Source: Edaphobacter sp.
GTDB lineage: Bacteria; Acidobacteriota; Terriglobia; Terriglobales; Acidobacteriaceae
Assembly (NCBI GenBank): GCA_025462645.1
Contig: JAOAPB010000059.1
Span: 1 to 64,000 of the forward strand
Direction: 5' to 3'
DNA length: 64,000 nt
Part shown: one piece after another, positions 17,715 to 26,073 of the stretch
Layout of the letters: each line of letters opens with the position of its first letter
Position numbering within the stretch: position 1 is the first letter of the stretch
Translations under genes and position numbers: made by a program
Notes under the pieces: generated by a model
What the model was told of the DNA's origin: nothing
The model's input: only the letters and a program-made list of their open reading frames with translations
Databases searched by the model: none

Positions 17715-18865
17715 GCACGTATCTCCAGCATTCGATCGAGGGCTACCTTCGCCCACTCCTTCACATCATCGTCTACCTTGATGCGATTCACAACCCGCCC
17801 CTCAACCAGATTTTCGAGCGCCCACGCCAGGTGCTGCGGCGAGATGCGATACATCGTCGTGCAGAGGCAGCCCGCGTCATCGAGCGTGATGACCCTCTTG
17901 CCCAGTGGGGCAAATCGTTTCGCAAGCCGATTCACCAGGTGAATCTCCGTTCCCACGGCAAAGCTCGAACCCTCCGGAGCCTTCTCGATCACCTCGATGA
18001 TGCGTTCGGTGGAGCCGATGGCGTCGGCCTTCTGGCAGACCTCCCACCGGCACTCGGGATGCACGACCACCTGCATCTCCGGGTGTTGCGTGCGGATCCG
18101 GTCTACATGCTCCGGCAGAAAGCGCTGATGCACCGAGCAGTGCCCCTTCCAGAGAATCACCTTCGACGCCTTCAGGCGGTCCGGGCTGACGCCCCCGTTG
18201 ATCTGGTATGGATCCCAGACGACCATCTCGCTCAAGGGAATCCCCATCGCAAACGCCGTATTGCGTCCAAGGTGCTGGTCCGGCAGGAACAGCACCTTGC
18301 CTGCCCGCGCAAAAGCCCACTCGAAGGCTCCGCGAGCGTTTGAAGAGGTGCAGACCAGACCGCCGCGCTCACCGCAAAAGGCTTTAATGGCGGCAGCGGA
18401 GTTCATATAAGTCAGCGGAATCAATCCGCCAGTGGAAGCATCGGTAAGCCCTGCCCGCTCGAGCGAGTCCCAGCAATCCTCCACCTGCCCGATCTCGGCC
18501 ATGTCAGCCATCGAACAGCCCGCATTCAAGTCCGGCAGGATCACCTGCTGCCAGGGCTGTCCCAGGACATCGGCCGTCTCCGCCATGAAGTGGACACCGC
18601 AGAAGAGCATGTACTTTGCGTTGGTCTCCGCGGCAATCTTGGAGAGCTTGTAGCTGTCGCCCGTGTAGTCGGCAAACCGGATCACCTCATCGCGCTGGTA
18701 GTGGTGCCCCAGCAGAACGACATCGGTTCCCAGGGTCGCGCGCGCTGCTGCAATGCGGGCGTCCATCGTATGATCAGGTTGCGTAAGGTAGTTATCGAGG
18801 GAACAGGAATCCGCAACAGCCTCTGTCGCAGCCGTTGCCGCGACCTCTTCAAGTAAACCGTTCAA
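17711..18865 (-). CDS. nadA: Quinolinate synthase A
   Basis: A 384-residue NadA, which condenses iminoaspartate (made by NadB, encoded at 24434) with dihydroxyacetone phosphate to give quinolinate for NAD synthesis. Visible motifs are VVLLGHHYQRDEVIRFADYT, LPDLNAGCSMAD, YMNSAAAIKAFCGERGG, VVHPECRWEVCQKAD and DDAGCLCTTMY. The cysteines in these blocks include the [4Fe-4S] ligands. The start is TTG at 18865 with GGCGGAG just upstream. A hairpin lies in its leader. Confidence 0.95.
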   Translation of the reverse strand: MNGLLEEVAATAATEAVADSCSLDNYLTQPDHTMDARIAAARATLGTDVVLLGHHYQRDEVIRFADYTGDSYKLSKIAAETNAKYMLFCGVHFMAETADVLGQPWQQVILPDLNAGCSMADMAEIGQVEDCWDSLERAGLTDASTGGLIPLTYMNSAAAIKAFCGERGGLVCTSSNARGAFEWAFARAGKVLFLPDQHLGRNTAFAMGIPLSEMVVWDPYQINGGVSPDRLKASKVILWKGHCSVHQRFLPEHVDRIRTQHPEMQVVVHPECRWEVCQKADAIGSTERIIEVIEKAPEGSSFAVGTEIHLVNRLAKRFAPLGKRVITLDDAGCLCTTMYRISPQHLAWALENLVEGRVVNRIKVDDDVKEWAKVALDRMLEIRA

Positions 18866-19233
18866 AGTACTCCGCCTTCAGCCTCATGAGGTCATCCGGC
18901 ATCGGCTATGGCCGATACCGTCTTCTCGCCTCTGAGACGGGGATGTTGAAAGCATGTTCACTGCCGAAGTTGCAGTGGATTCGCTGTGCCGGCCTAGCTT
19001 CAAGCCATCACCCAATCCACGGGGATGTTGCAACTCTTACCACTCTGTACATCGCTTGCGGCCATTACTGCCGCTAGTACTTCATTGGACGAAGACGACA
19101 CCTAAAGGATGCATTTTTCGTCTTTGAATCAGCACTTCAAAACCTGCAGCCGTACACCTTCAATCTTACAACAGCGTCAACAGATACATCTATTTGTTAC
19201 GCTCCAATGTAACCCGTATCATGGAAGTCACTT
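18866..19233. other. Intergenic region between nadA and tatAB
   Basis: This 368-base stretch separates divergent genes and should hold both promoters. The only clear structure is the inverted repeat ATCGGC-TATG-GCCGAT at 18901-18916, about 36 bases upstream of the nadA start, which could be an operator or a leader hairpin. No gene is visible. Confidence 0.5.
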
Positions 19234-19860
19234 ATGCCTAGCTTTCAGGACAGCGCCGTCATCTTCTTCATCGCCCTGCTCCTCTTCGGCCCGAAGAAGC
19301 TGCCCGAACTCGCCCGCCAGCTGGGCAAGTTGATGGGCGAGTTCCGCCGCGCCTCCAACGAGTTCCGCATGCAGATGGAGGACGAACTCCGCGTCGCCGA
19401 ACAGGCCGAGCAGCAGAAGAAGATCGCCGCGATGGAAGCCGCCGCCCCCGTCACCCCTGCCATCACGGACGGCACCGAGAACACCATAGCGCAGCCGGCC
19501 GATAGTACCGTCGCCGATAGTGCCGTCGCCGACAATGTCACAGACAGCTTCGTCGCAGACCAGAACCACGACTTCACAGCCGAGTCCACACCCGCGACCG
19601 CACCGCTTCCCATCGCCACCTCCGGGGACTTGAACCTGATGCCGCCCTCGACCGGCCTGCCGGTAGCCACCTCATCCCCCTCCGATTCGTCTGCAAACTC
19701 AATGTCCCACGCCTTCGACTCCATCCCCCACGCTCCGGACCCCGAAGTAACCAGCTCCCCCCAGGAGTACGCCCTGCAACAATCTCCCGATCGCACCCAG
19801 GACCACGCCCCTGACACCGCCGCAGACCAGACGAGCGAGGCGCCTCTCCACCATGGCTGA
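19234..19860 (+). CDS. tatB: Sec-independent translocase subunit TatA/TatB
   Basis: A 208-residue protein with the TatA/B layout: one N-terminal membrane helix (AVIFFIALLLFGPKKLPEL), the F-G-P-K-K-L hinge, then an amphipathic helix (ARQLGKLMGEFRRASNEF) and a coiled, acidic stretch. The long Pro/Ala/Thr-rich tail (residues ~75-208) is not conserved in the family. Length and position immediately before tatC suggest TatB, although a single TatA-like protein serving both roles is possible. The pathway exports folded proteins; several predicted substrates are encoded at 46-49.8 kb. Confidence 0.88.
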   Translation: MPSFQDSAVIFFIALLLFGPKKLPELARQLGKLMGEFRRASNEFRMQMEDELRVAEQAEQQKKIAAMEAAAPVTPAITDGTENTIAQPADSTVADSAVADNVTDSFVADQNHDFTAESTPATAPLPIATSGDLNLMPPSTGLPVATSSPSDSSANSMSHAFDSIPHAPDPEVTSSPQEYALQQSPDRTQDHAPDTAADQTSEAPLHHG

Positions 19861-20644
19861 CCTTATCGATAACGTCCGCGCCGCCGTCAGCGACCGCGCC
19901 GAACTCCCTGGCATGAGCCTCATGGAGCATCTCGGCGAACTGCGCAAGCGCCTCCTCCACTCCACTGTCTATCTGCTCATCGGCTTCGCCGTCGCCTACG
20001 CCTTTCACGTCCAGCTCTACGGCGTTGTGAAGGCGCCGCTCGACCACCTGGGTATCGCGCTCAACTTCACCCACCCCACTGACGGCCTCAATCTCTACCT
20101 CAAGACCTCGCTCTACGGCGGGGCCATCCTCGCCAGCCCCTTCATCCTCTATCAGCTCTGGCTCTTTATCGCGCCGGGCATGTACTCGAACGAGAAGCGG
20201 TACGTCGTCCCCTTCATGGGAGCGACCATCCTCCTCTTCTTCTCCGGAGCCTGGTTCGGATACCACTGGGTCTTCCCAGGCGCGCTCGAGATCCTCATCA
20301 AGGGCTTCGGCAAAGAGTTCCATCCCATTATCACCATCGAGGACTACACCAACTTCTTCCTCGCGGTCATCCTCGGACTCGGCGTCACGTTTGAGCTTCC
20401 CATCGTCATCTTCTTCCTGGCGCTCTTCGGCATAGTCGACGGCAAGTTCCTCATCCGGCACATCCGCTATGCGATTCTCATCATCTTCGTCATCGCGGCC
20501 ATCATCTGCCCCACGCCCGACCCCATCGGCATGTGCCTCTTCGCCACTCCCATGCTCGTCCTCTACATGATCGGCGTTGGCGTCGCCTTCATCGTCCACC
20601 CAGCGCGTCGCAAAGCCCGGGAAGAGAAGAAGAAATCCGCATGA
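19853..20644 (+). CDS. tatC: Twin-arginine translocase receptor TatC
   Basis: A 263-residue polytopic membrane protein with six predicted helices. The TatC signatures are SLMEHLGELRKRLLHS (N-terminal cytoplasmic motif that contacts the RR signal), LYQLWLFIAPGMYSNEKRY, and TFELPIVIFFLALFGIVDG. It overlaps tatB by eight bases and the next gene by ATGA, so tatB-tatC-glutaminyl cyclase look like one transcription unit. TatC recognises twin-arginine signal peptides. Confidence 0.96.
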   Translation: MADLIDNVRAAVSDRAELPGMSLMEHLGELRKRLLHSTVYLLIGFAVAYAFHVQLYGVVKAPLDHLGIALNFTHPTDGLNLYLKTSLYGGAILASPFILYQLWLFIAPGMYSNEKRYVVPFMGATILLFFSGAWFGYHWVFPGALEILIKGFGKEFHPIITIEDYTNFFLAVILGLGVTFELPIVIFFLALFGIVDGKFLIRHIRYAILIIFVIAAIICPTPDPIGMCLFATPMLVLYMIGVGVAFIVHPARRKAREEKKKSA

Positions 20645-21645
20645 TCCTCAAATCGGCCACCAAAGCCTGTCATCCTGAGCGAAGCCGTCCGCGTACCTCG
20701 CGAACGACGGAGTTGAAGGACCTGCGGTTGTCCTTGTCGTTGCTTGTTCTCTTCGTCGCTCCCATCTTCGCGCAGAAACCAGCCGCATCGACTCACTTCA
20801 GCGGCCAGGCAGCCTATAACATCACCCAGCAATACCTCGCCGCAGCCCCGCACCGCTGGATCGGCTCTCCCGACCACCTCAAGGCCGAGGAGTTCATCAA
20901 GTCCCACTTCGCCCCCGAAGCCGCAAAGGGCAACCTCGAGACCGACAGCTTCTCCGCCAACACCCCCATCGGCACGCTCCCCATGCACAACTACATCGTG
21001 CGCTACCCCGGCAAGAAGGATGGCGTCATCGTCCTGGCCAGCCACTACGAGACCAACTACTGGCTCAAGGACATCAACTTCGTCGGAGCCAACGACGGTG
21101 CCGCCACCACCGCCCTGCTCATTGAGATCGGCAACTACCTGCGCGTCCACCCACCCGACGGCTACAGCGTCTGGCTCGTCTTCGACGACGGCGAAGAGGC
21201 CATCAAGTCCTGGTCTGCCTCGGACTCCCTCTACGGGACCCGTCACCTCGCCGCCAAGTGGTCGTCCAACGGTACACTCGCAAAGATCAAGGCCTTCATC
21301 GTTGCCGACATGATCGGCGACAAGGACCTGAACATCGACAAGGACGCCAACTCCACCCCCTGGCTCCTCGACCTGCTCGCCAGGGCCGCTAAAAACACCG
21401 GCCACTCTGCCTATATCTTCAAAAACTCCACCCAGGTCGAAGACGACCACATCCCCTTCAAGCAGCGCGGCGTCCCCGTCCTCGACATCATCGACCTCGA
21501 CTACGGTCCCCCCACGCAGGAGCGCCCCGAGGGCAGCTTCCACCACACCGAGCTCGACACGCTCGACAAGGTAAGCCCTAGATCGCTCCAGATCTCCGGC
21601 GATCTCTTCCTCGAGATGATCCGCCTAATCAATCAGCGCCCCTGA
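20641..21645 (+). CDS. Secreted M28 glutaminyl-peptide cyclotransferase-like enzyme
   Basis: A 334-residue protein if started at the ATG that overlaps the tatC stop. Motifs follow animal-type glutaminyl cyclase: VLASHYETNYW, NFVGANDGAATTALL (zinc Asp), VFDDGEEAIKSW (catalytic and zinc Glu), SLYGTRHLAAKW, ADMIGDKDL and FHHTELDTLDKV (zinc His). It would convert N-terminal Gln of exported proteins to pyroglutamate; M28 peptidase activity is the alternative. Residues ~10-25 (ACHPERSRPRTSRTTELK) are the translation of an intergenic repeat, so the hydrophobic signal (LRLSLSLLVLFVAPIFAQ) sits unusually far from the start; a TTG start at the end of the repeat is an alternative. Confidence 0.8.
   Translation: MILKSATKACHPERSRPRTSRTTELKDLRLSLSLLVLFVAPIFAQKPAASTHFSGQAAYNITQQYLAAAPHRWIGSPDHLKAEEFIKSHFAPEAAKGNLETDSFSANTPIGTLPMHNYIVRYPGKKDGVIVLASHYETNYWLKDINFVGANDGAATTALLIEIGNYLRVHPPDGYSVWLVFDDGEEAIKSWSASDSLYGTRHLAAKWSSNGTLAKIKAFIVADMIGDKDLNIDKDANSTPWLLDLLARAAKNTGHSAYIFKNSTQVEDDHIPFKQRGVPVLDIIDLDYGPPTQERPEGSFHHTELDTLDKVSPRSLQISGDLFLEMIRLINQRP
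20668..20730 (+). repeat. CHPERSR-type dispersed repeat inside a coding start
   Basis: The segment opens with TGTCATCCTGAGCGAAGC and ends in GGACCTGCGGTTG, the pattern of the dispersed 'tgtcat..tgagcgaag' repeat common in Acidobacteriota. Related copies lie at 24258, 29464 and 29551. Here it falls inside the N-terminal codons of the cyclotransferase-like gene. Confidence 0.65.
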
Positions 21646-21684
21646 AGCCACACAGGCTCCAGGAGTGCGGCTTCGATCAATAAC

Positions 21685-22188
21685 CTACTTCGCGCAAGGC
21701 TTGTTGTGATCGGCGTGAGCGCCCTTCGCCTTGGCGTCCGCCTCTGACATATACGAGCCGGCCTTCGTCTTACCGTAGAACTGGCTTCCGGAGCAGTGGT
21801 ACACATTCGTCCCGGTATTCAACCACACCAGCCCCGGCCCGCCACCTGCTGCCTGCGGCATCGAAGCCGTCGAAGCGCGAGTCGTAGTGGCAGCCTTCGC
21901 TGGGGCAGCAGGAGCCGCAGTCGGAGTTGGAGCAGCAGCCGCAGCCTTGGTCGGAGCGGCAGGAGCAGCAGCCGGAGCAGCGGTCTTCGCCGAAGTTGCC
22001 GCAGCAGCGGGAGCCGCATACCATTCCTTCACCCCCTGGTGCCCTCGACACGCACCCTGTTTACTCGCAGCGGTCGAGTACGTCCCATCCTTGCAGATTC
22101 CCGTAGCTCCAGCAGGAGCCTGCGCCACGGCAACCTGTGCCGCCAGAAGCCCTGCCGCAACCGCTATCAAACGAATCGTCATCTTCAT
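21685..22188 (-). CDS. Secreted DUF3761-like protein with Ala/Pro-rich linker
   Basis: A 167-residue exported protein. It has a signal peptide (cleaved near VAVAQA), a small N-terminal module with two Cys (GICKDGTYSTAASKQGACRG, then HQGVKEWY) that matches DUF3761, a ~65-residue linker of Ala, Pro and Thr, and a C-terminal module (VWLNTGTNVYHCSGSQFYGK, TKAGSYMSEADAKAKG, HADHNKPC) with His/Cys residues that could bind metal or form disulphides. GGAGATCC precedes the ATG. The function is unknown. Confidence 0.75.
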   Translation of the reverse strand: MKMTIRLIAVAAGLLAAQVAVAQAPAGATGICKDGTYSTAASKQGACRGHQGVKEWYAAPAAAATSAKTAAPAAAPAAPTKAAAAAPTPTAAPAAPAKAATTTRASTASMPQAAGGGPGLVWLNTGTNVYHCSGSQFYGKTKAGSYMSEADAKAKGAHADHNKPCAK

Positions 22189-22391
22189 AGGATCTCCAAT
22201 TGCAAATTGAATCGCTGAAACAACCGCAATACGGCACTCATGCTACGCCGCCCCGTGGAAGCCGTCATGAAAAAGTTCGCTCCAGTAGCCGTTAACAACT
22301 TCGACATACCCCAAATTAGCCACGATCTCCCCCTTTTGAGGGATGCTCAGAGGCTAAATCTGCCCACTACTCTGCCGATAGGGATAGAACA

Positions 22392-22571
22392 ATGAATTTA
22401 CCTATATTCCCTGTCTTGCAAAATCGCTATAGGAGCTCCGCGGCAATGGGCTATTTCTCCGTTCATCCCATCGGTCAGGTTGTGCGCAGCCTCTTCGCCT
22501 CCTCTCTCCTCTGGGTCTTCATCGTGTCCGCCGTCTACTTCGTCTACTCCCTTTTCGCCCCCGTGCACTAG
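22392..22571 (+). CDS. Small membrane protein, 59 or 41 residues
   Basis: An open frame from ATG 22392 or the in-frame ATG 22446, the latter with AGGAG ten bases upstream. The shorter product starts MGYFSVHPIGQVVRSLFAS and has one hydrophobic helix (SLLWVFIVSAVYFVYSLF) before a short tail. It lies 89 bases before the terC homologue on the same strand. No family is recognised; it could be a genuine small membrane protein or chance. Confidence 0.45.
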   Translation: MNLPIFPVLQNRYRSSAAMGYFSVHPIGQVVRSLFASSLLWVFIVSAVYFVYSLFAPVH

Positions 22572-22659
22572 AGAGAAAGACGCTCGCCGCGCCATCGCAC
22601 AGACGCAGGCAGAACCTCGCCTATGCGTTCCAGGGCCCGCCATGTAGCATTCCAGTAGC

Positions 22660-23592
22660 ATGAGTGCAGTGACCCCCATCAGCTATTGGATCGGCTTCCA
22701 TCTCTTCATCCTCCTTCTGCTGGTGGTCGAGCTCCTCTACGTCCGACACCAGGGCCCCGCCAAAACCCACTCCAGCTCCATCGCCGCAACTATCCTGTGG
22801 GTCTCCGCCGCCCTCGCCTTCGCCTTCTTCGTCCTCCGCGTGATGGGAGGTGAGTCTGCCACGCAATATCTCGCAGGCTATGCCATCGAAGAGGCTCTCT
22901 CCATCGACAACCTCTTCGTCTTCCTCCTCCTCTTCAACGTCTTCAAGGTCGTCCCCTCCAACCAGCCCAAAGTCCTCTTCTGGGGAGTCACCGGCGCCAT
23001 CCTCATGCGCGGAGCCTTCATCGCCGCCGGCCTGGAGCTCCTCACCCACTTCGAGTGGGTCAGCTACCTCTTCGCCATCATCCTGCTCATCGCCGCCATC
23101 CGCCTCGTCATCCCCGAAGACCCAAAGAAAAAAGAGCAGACCCCGGGCTGGATCGCGTGGCTCTCCCGCGTCCATCCCGTCAGCCTCCGTCAGGACCACT
23201 TCTTCGTCATCGAGAATGGCCGCCGCATGGCCTCCGTCCTCTTCCTCGCACTCGTCGCCATCGAGATCACCGACCTCGTCTTCGCCATCGACTCCATCCC
23301 CGCCGTCCTCTCCATCACCCGCCACCCCTTCCTCGCCTACACGTCCAACATCATGGCCGTGATGGGCCTGCGCTCCCTCTACTTCCTGCTAGCCCACCTC
23401 CTCGCCAAACTCGCCTTCCTGCACTACGGTCTCGCCGCCGTCCTCGCCTTCGCCGCACTCAAGATGCTCACAGCCCACTTCTTCGAGATCGGCCCACTCA
23501 TCTCCCTGGCCGTCATCGTCGTGTTGTTGGCAACGACCATCCTTCTCTCCGTGCTTTTGCCGAGGGCGTCCAAAGAACCCGTCCCCGAATGA
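22660..23592 (+). CDS. TerC/Alx-family membrane protein
   Basis: A 310-residue TerC-family protein with about nine hydrophobic helices. The signature acidic residues in membrane segments are present: EEALSIDNLFVFLLLFNVF and ITDLVFAIDSIPAVLSITR, plus YTSNIMAVMGLRSLYFLLA. Family members export manganese or other metal ions during exocytosis-like metalation or redox stress. I looked for a Mn riboswitch upstream and saw none. Not clearly in an operon. Confidence 0.92.
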   Translation: MSAVTPISYWIGFHLFILLLLVVELLYVRHQGPAKTHSSSIAATILWVSAALAFAFFVLRVMGGESATQYLAGYAIEEALSIDNLFVFLLLFNVFKVVPSNQPKVLFWGVTGAILMRGAFIAAGLELLTHFEWVSYLFAIILLIAAIRLVIPEDPKKKEQTPGWIAWLSRVHPVSLRQDHFFVIENGRRMASVLFLALVAIEITDLVFAIDSIPAVLSITRHPFLAYTSNIMAVMGLRSLYFLLAHLLAKLAFLHYGLAAVLAFAALKMLTAHFFEIGPLISLAVIVVLLATTILLSVLLPRASKEPVPE

Positions 23593-23665
23593 GCCTCCAC
23601 GCAGACATCCTCTGAATCCTGCATAAGCAACCCAGATCGGACAGACAGAAGCGAGGGTCGCCAGA

Positions 23666-23696
23666 TTTTGGTTTTTTAATCGAACTTAAACCAAAA
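23666..23696. promoter_or_regulatory. AT-rich inverted repeat upstream of PepSY-like gene
   Basis: TTTTGGTTT at 23666-23674 is mirrored by AAACCAAAA at 23688-23696 with a 13-base spacer. It lies 60 bases before the PepSY-like start and 74 after the TerC stop. It could be an operator or a weak transcription end. Confidence 0.4.
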
Positions 23697-23755
23697 CCCA
23701 AGGTTCTCTTAAGATATGCGACCAATTAAGTCCTAAATCAATTTACAATCCGTGA

Positions 23756-24226
23756 ATGCGCTCCCATACCCTGCTTCGCTATGTTCGCCTGGTCCACCTC
23801 TACCTTGGCGTCTTCACCGCCCCCGCCCTCATCTTCTTCGCCTTCACCGGCGCCCTCCAGACCTTCAGCCTCCATGAGACCACCCGCGGCAGCTCCTACA
23901 AGCCGCCCGCCTGGGCCGTCACCCTGGGACAGCTTCACAAGAAGCAGACCACGGTCGTCTCTGCCAAAAAGCTCCCTCCCCCGGAAAAGTCGACCCCGGC
24001 AGATAAAGCGAACGGCTCCCAGCCTGCACCGATACCCGCCGCTCCCGCCGTCCAACAGCACAACGCGATGCCGTTGAAGATCTTCTTCCTCATCGTCTCC
24101 ATCGGCCTCTTCTACTCCACCCTCTCAGGCATCTACATGTCCTACAAGTACATCCGCAACAGGGTCATGGTCACCGGAGCGCTCGTCGCCGGCATCGTCA
24201 TCCCGGTCGTGTTCACCATCTTCTAG
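23756..24226 (+). CDS. PepSY-associated membrane protein, probably 3'-altered
   Basis: A 156-residue inner-membrane protein beginning MRSHTLLRYVRLVHLYLGVF, the first helix of PepSY-TM proteins (often linked to iron uptake or reductases). A Pro/Lys-rich periplasmic segment (~residues 45-100) is followed by two hydrophobic helices (PLKIFFLIVSIGLFYSTLSG and VTGALVAGIVIPVVFTIF). Full PepSY-TM proteins are much longer, so this is a reduced form. The TAG stop is the first triplet of a terminal inverted repeat (see 24223-24365), so the original C-terminus may have been cut by insertion. Confidence 0.65.
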   Translation: MRSHTLLRYVRLVHLYLGVFTAPALIFFAFTGALQTFSLHETTRGSSYKPPAWAVTLGQLHKKQTTVVSAKKLPPPEKSTPADKANGSQPAPIPAAPAVQQHNAMPLKIFFLIVSIGLFYSTLSGIYMSYKYIRNRVMVTGALVAGIVIPVVFTIF

Positions 24227-24365
24227 TGTCCTGTCTCTAAAGTTATTGACATAAATCTGTCATCCCGACCGGAGCGCAGCGGAGTGGAGGGATCTGCTGT
24301 TTCTGTGGGTTAGCAATCATGCTACGCGTCGCATTATGTCTCTAATTTTAGAGACAGGACACTAG
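24223..24365. mobile_element. 143-bp MITE-like element with long terminal inverted repeats
   Basis: CTAGTGTCCTGTCTCTAAA at the left end is repeated perfectly in inverse at the right end (24347-24365). Pairing continues inward with a few mismatches to about 35 bases (GACATAA/TTATGTC). The inside (24258-24300) is a CHPERSR-type repeat. No transposase is encoded, so it is a non-autonomous element or a remnant. It is inserted at the end of the PepSY-like gene and supplies that gene's stop codon. Confidence 0.75.
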
Positions 24366-24433
24366 GGGCGGCGCCAAATCTGATGGCGACACCGTCCGAT
24401 GGAAGCGCGCAAGCACAACGGATCAGGCGATCC

Positions 24434-26002
24434 CTACCCCACAAACTCCAGCATTCCCCGCTGCATCACCGAGTGCTTCGCCACAGCATCCTTATGAGGA
24501 AAGTCATTACGAAAGTGCGCTCCCCTGCTCTCCTCGCGTCCGAGCGCCGAAGCCACGATCACGCTGGCCACCCCATGCAGGTTCCGCGCCTCCACCGCAC
24601 GCCGGTAGAGTCCCCGAGGCATCGCAGCCGCCAGCGCATCTAAGCCCCGTTGCGCCGAACGCAGGCCATCCGCATCCCGTAGCAAGCCTGCATCCTTCCA
24701 CATCAGCTCCCGCAGATCCGCAATCCATCTCTCCGTCGCCGCCTCGCTCGTCACACCTCCTGCCGCTACCTCAGGGACGACCAGCAGCCTCGCCGCGTCT
24801 GATTCTCCCGGAGCCTCCGCGATCATCGTCTCCGCCGCCAGCGCACCGAACACCAGCCCCTCCAGCAGAGAGTTGCTCGCCAGCCGGTTCGCTCCATGCA
24901 CCCCAGTGCAGGCCGCCTCCCCCGCCGCATACAAACCCGGCAGCGAAGTCCTTCCATGCACATCCGTCCTCACGCCGCCCATCAGATAATGCGCCGCCGG
25001 ACGCACAGGAATCAGATCCCTACCCAGTTCCAGATGGTACTGGGCGAGAAACCTCGATATCCCCGGAAACCGCGCCTTCAGGTCCTTCTTCACATGCCGC
25101 ATATCCAGATAGACAGTCCCATCCTTCCCCTCACGCGTAATCGCCCGGGCCACCACGTCGCGCGGAGCCAGCTCCAGCAGCGGATGATACCGCTCCATGA
25201 ATCGCTCTCCAGCGGCGTTGACCAGATAAGCCCCCTCCCCTCGCAGCGCCTCGCTCATCAAAAATCGCGGAGCCCCCGGCGCGGTAAACGCCGTCGGATG
25301 AAACTGATAGAACTCCATATCGCTGACCGCCGCACCCCCCCGGTAAGCCATAGCGATCCCATCCCCGGTAGCTACCGCCGGATTCGTCGTATCGCTATAG
25401 ACCTGCCCCGCTCCCCCACTGGCCAGCAGCACCGCCCGAGCCCGCACCACCAGCAGACCGCCCTCTCCATCGAGCAGCGTCGCCCCCACGACACGCCCAT
25501 CCTCCACCACCAGGTCCACGCTGGTCGTCCACTCCATCAGCTCAATCGACTCCATCCCCCGCACATGCCGCAGCAGCGACACGGCAATCTCCTTGCCCGT
25601 GGCATCCCCATTCGCATGCAGAATCCGTGACCGGCTATGCGCCCCCTCACGCGTCCGCATCAGCTCCCCGCCCTCCCCGGCAGGATATCGATCGAAGGCC
25701 GTCCCCCACTCCAGCAACTCCTCCACACGTCTCGGCCCCTGCTCCACCAGCATCGCCGCAGCCTCCCGATTCACCAGACCGTCACCGGCGGCCATCGTGT
25801 CTTCCAGATGCAGCGCCACGTCCTCCTCGCCCCCCATCGCCACCGCGATGCCACCCTGGGCATAGGCCGTATTCGACTCCGCCAGCTCCTCCTTCGTCAC
25901 AACCAGCACCCTGCCCACGCTTGCCAGACGAATCGCCGCACTCAAACCGGCAATCCCCGCCCCAATAACCAGAAAATCAACACGTTCCGTTACACGATCC
26001 AT
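24434..26002 (-). CDS. nadB: L-aspartate oxidase
   Basis: A 522-residue FAD enzyme that oxidises L-aspartate to iminoaspartate, the substrate of NadA. The dinucleotide-binding motif is [16 protein letters not shown] (residues ~12-27). Further motifs include [50 protein letters not shown], and [20 protein letters not shown], all diagnostic of NadB rather than succinate dehydrogenase. It is divergent from aroB and separate from nadA (17711). Start at ATG 26002. Confidence 0.95.
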   Translation of the reverse strand: MDRVTERVDFLVIGAGIAGLSAAIRLASVGRVLVVTKEELAESNTAYAQGGIAVAMGGEEDVALHLEDTMAAGDGLVNREAAAMLVEQGPRRVEELLEWGTAFDRYPAGEGGELMRTREGAHSRSRILHANGDATGKEIAVSLLRHVRGMESIELMEWTTSVDLVVEDGRVVGATLLDGEGGLLVVRARAVLLASGGAGQVYSDTTNPAVATGDGIAMAYRGGAAVSDMEFYQFHPTAFTAPGAPRFLMSEALRGEGAYLVNAAGERFMERYHPLLELAPRDVVARAITREGKDGTVYLDMRHVKKDLKARFPGISRFLAQYHLELGRDLIPVRPAAHYLMGGVRTDVHGRTSLPGLYAAGEAACTGVHGANRLASNSLLEGLVFGALAAETMIAEAPGESDAARLLVVPEVAAGGVTSEAATERWIADLRELMWKDAGLLRDADGLRSAQRGLDALAAAMPRGLYRRAVEARNLHGVASVIVASALGREESRGAHFRNDFPHKDAVAKHSVMQRGMLEFVG

Positions 26003-26073
26003 CTCTAAATGCTACTAGGTTGCGCCGCGCCGCCACGATCATCGCACACCCGCTGCGATACGATGGAGCTATC

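Noticed and set aside
19574..20599. Long minus-strand frame opposite tatB-tatC
   Set aside because: The plus-strand TatC motifs are unmistakable; the antisense product is low-complexity acidic sequence.
22572..22659. yybP-ykoY manganese riboswitch upstream of the TerC gene
   Set aside because: The gap is too short and lacks the conserved loops of that riboswitch.
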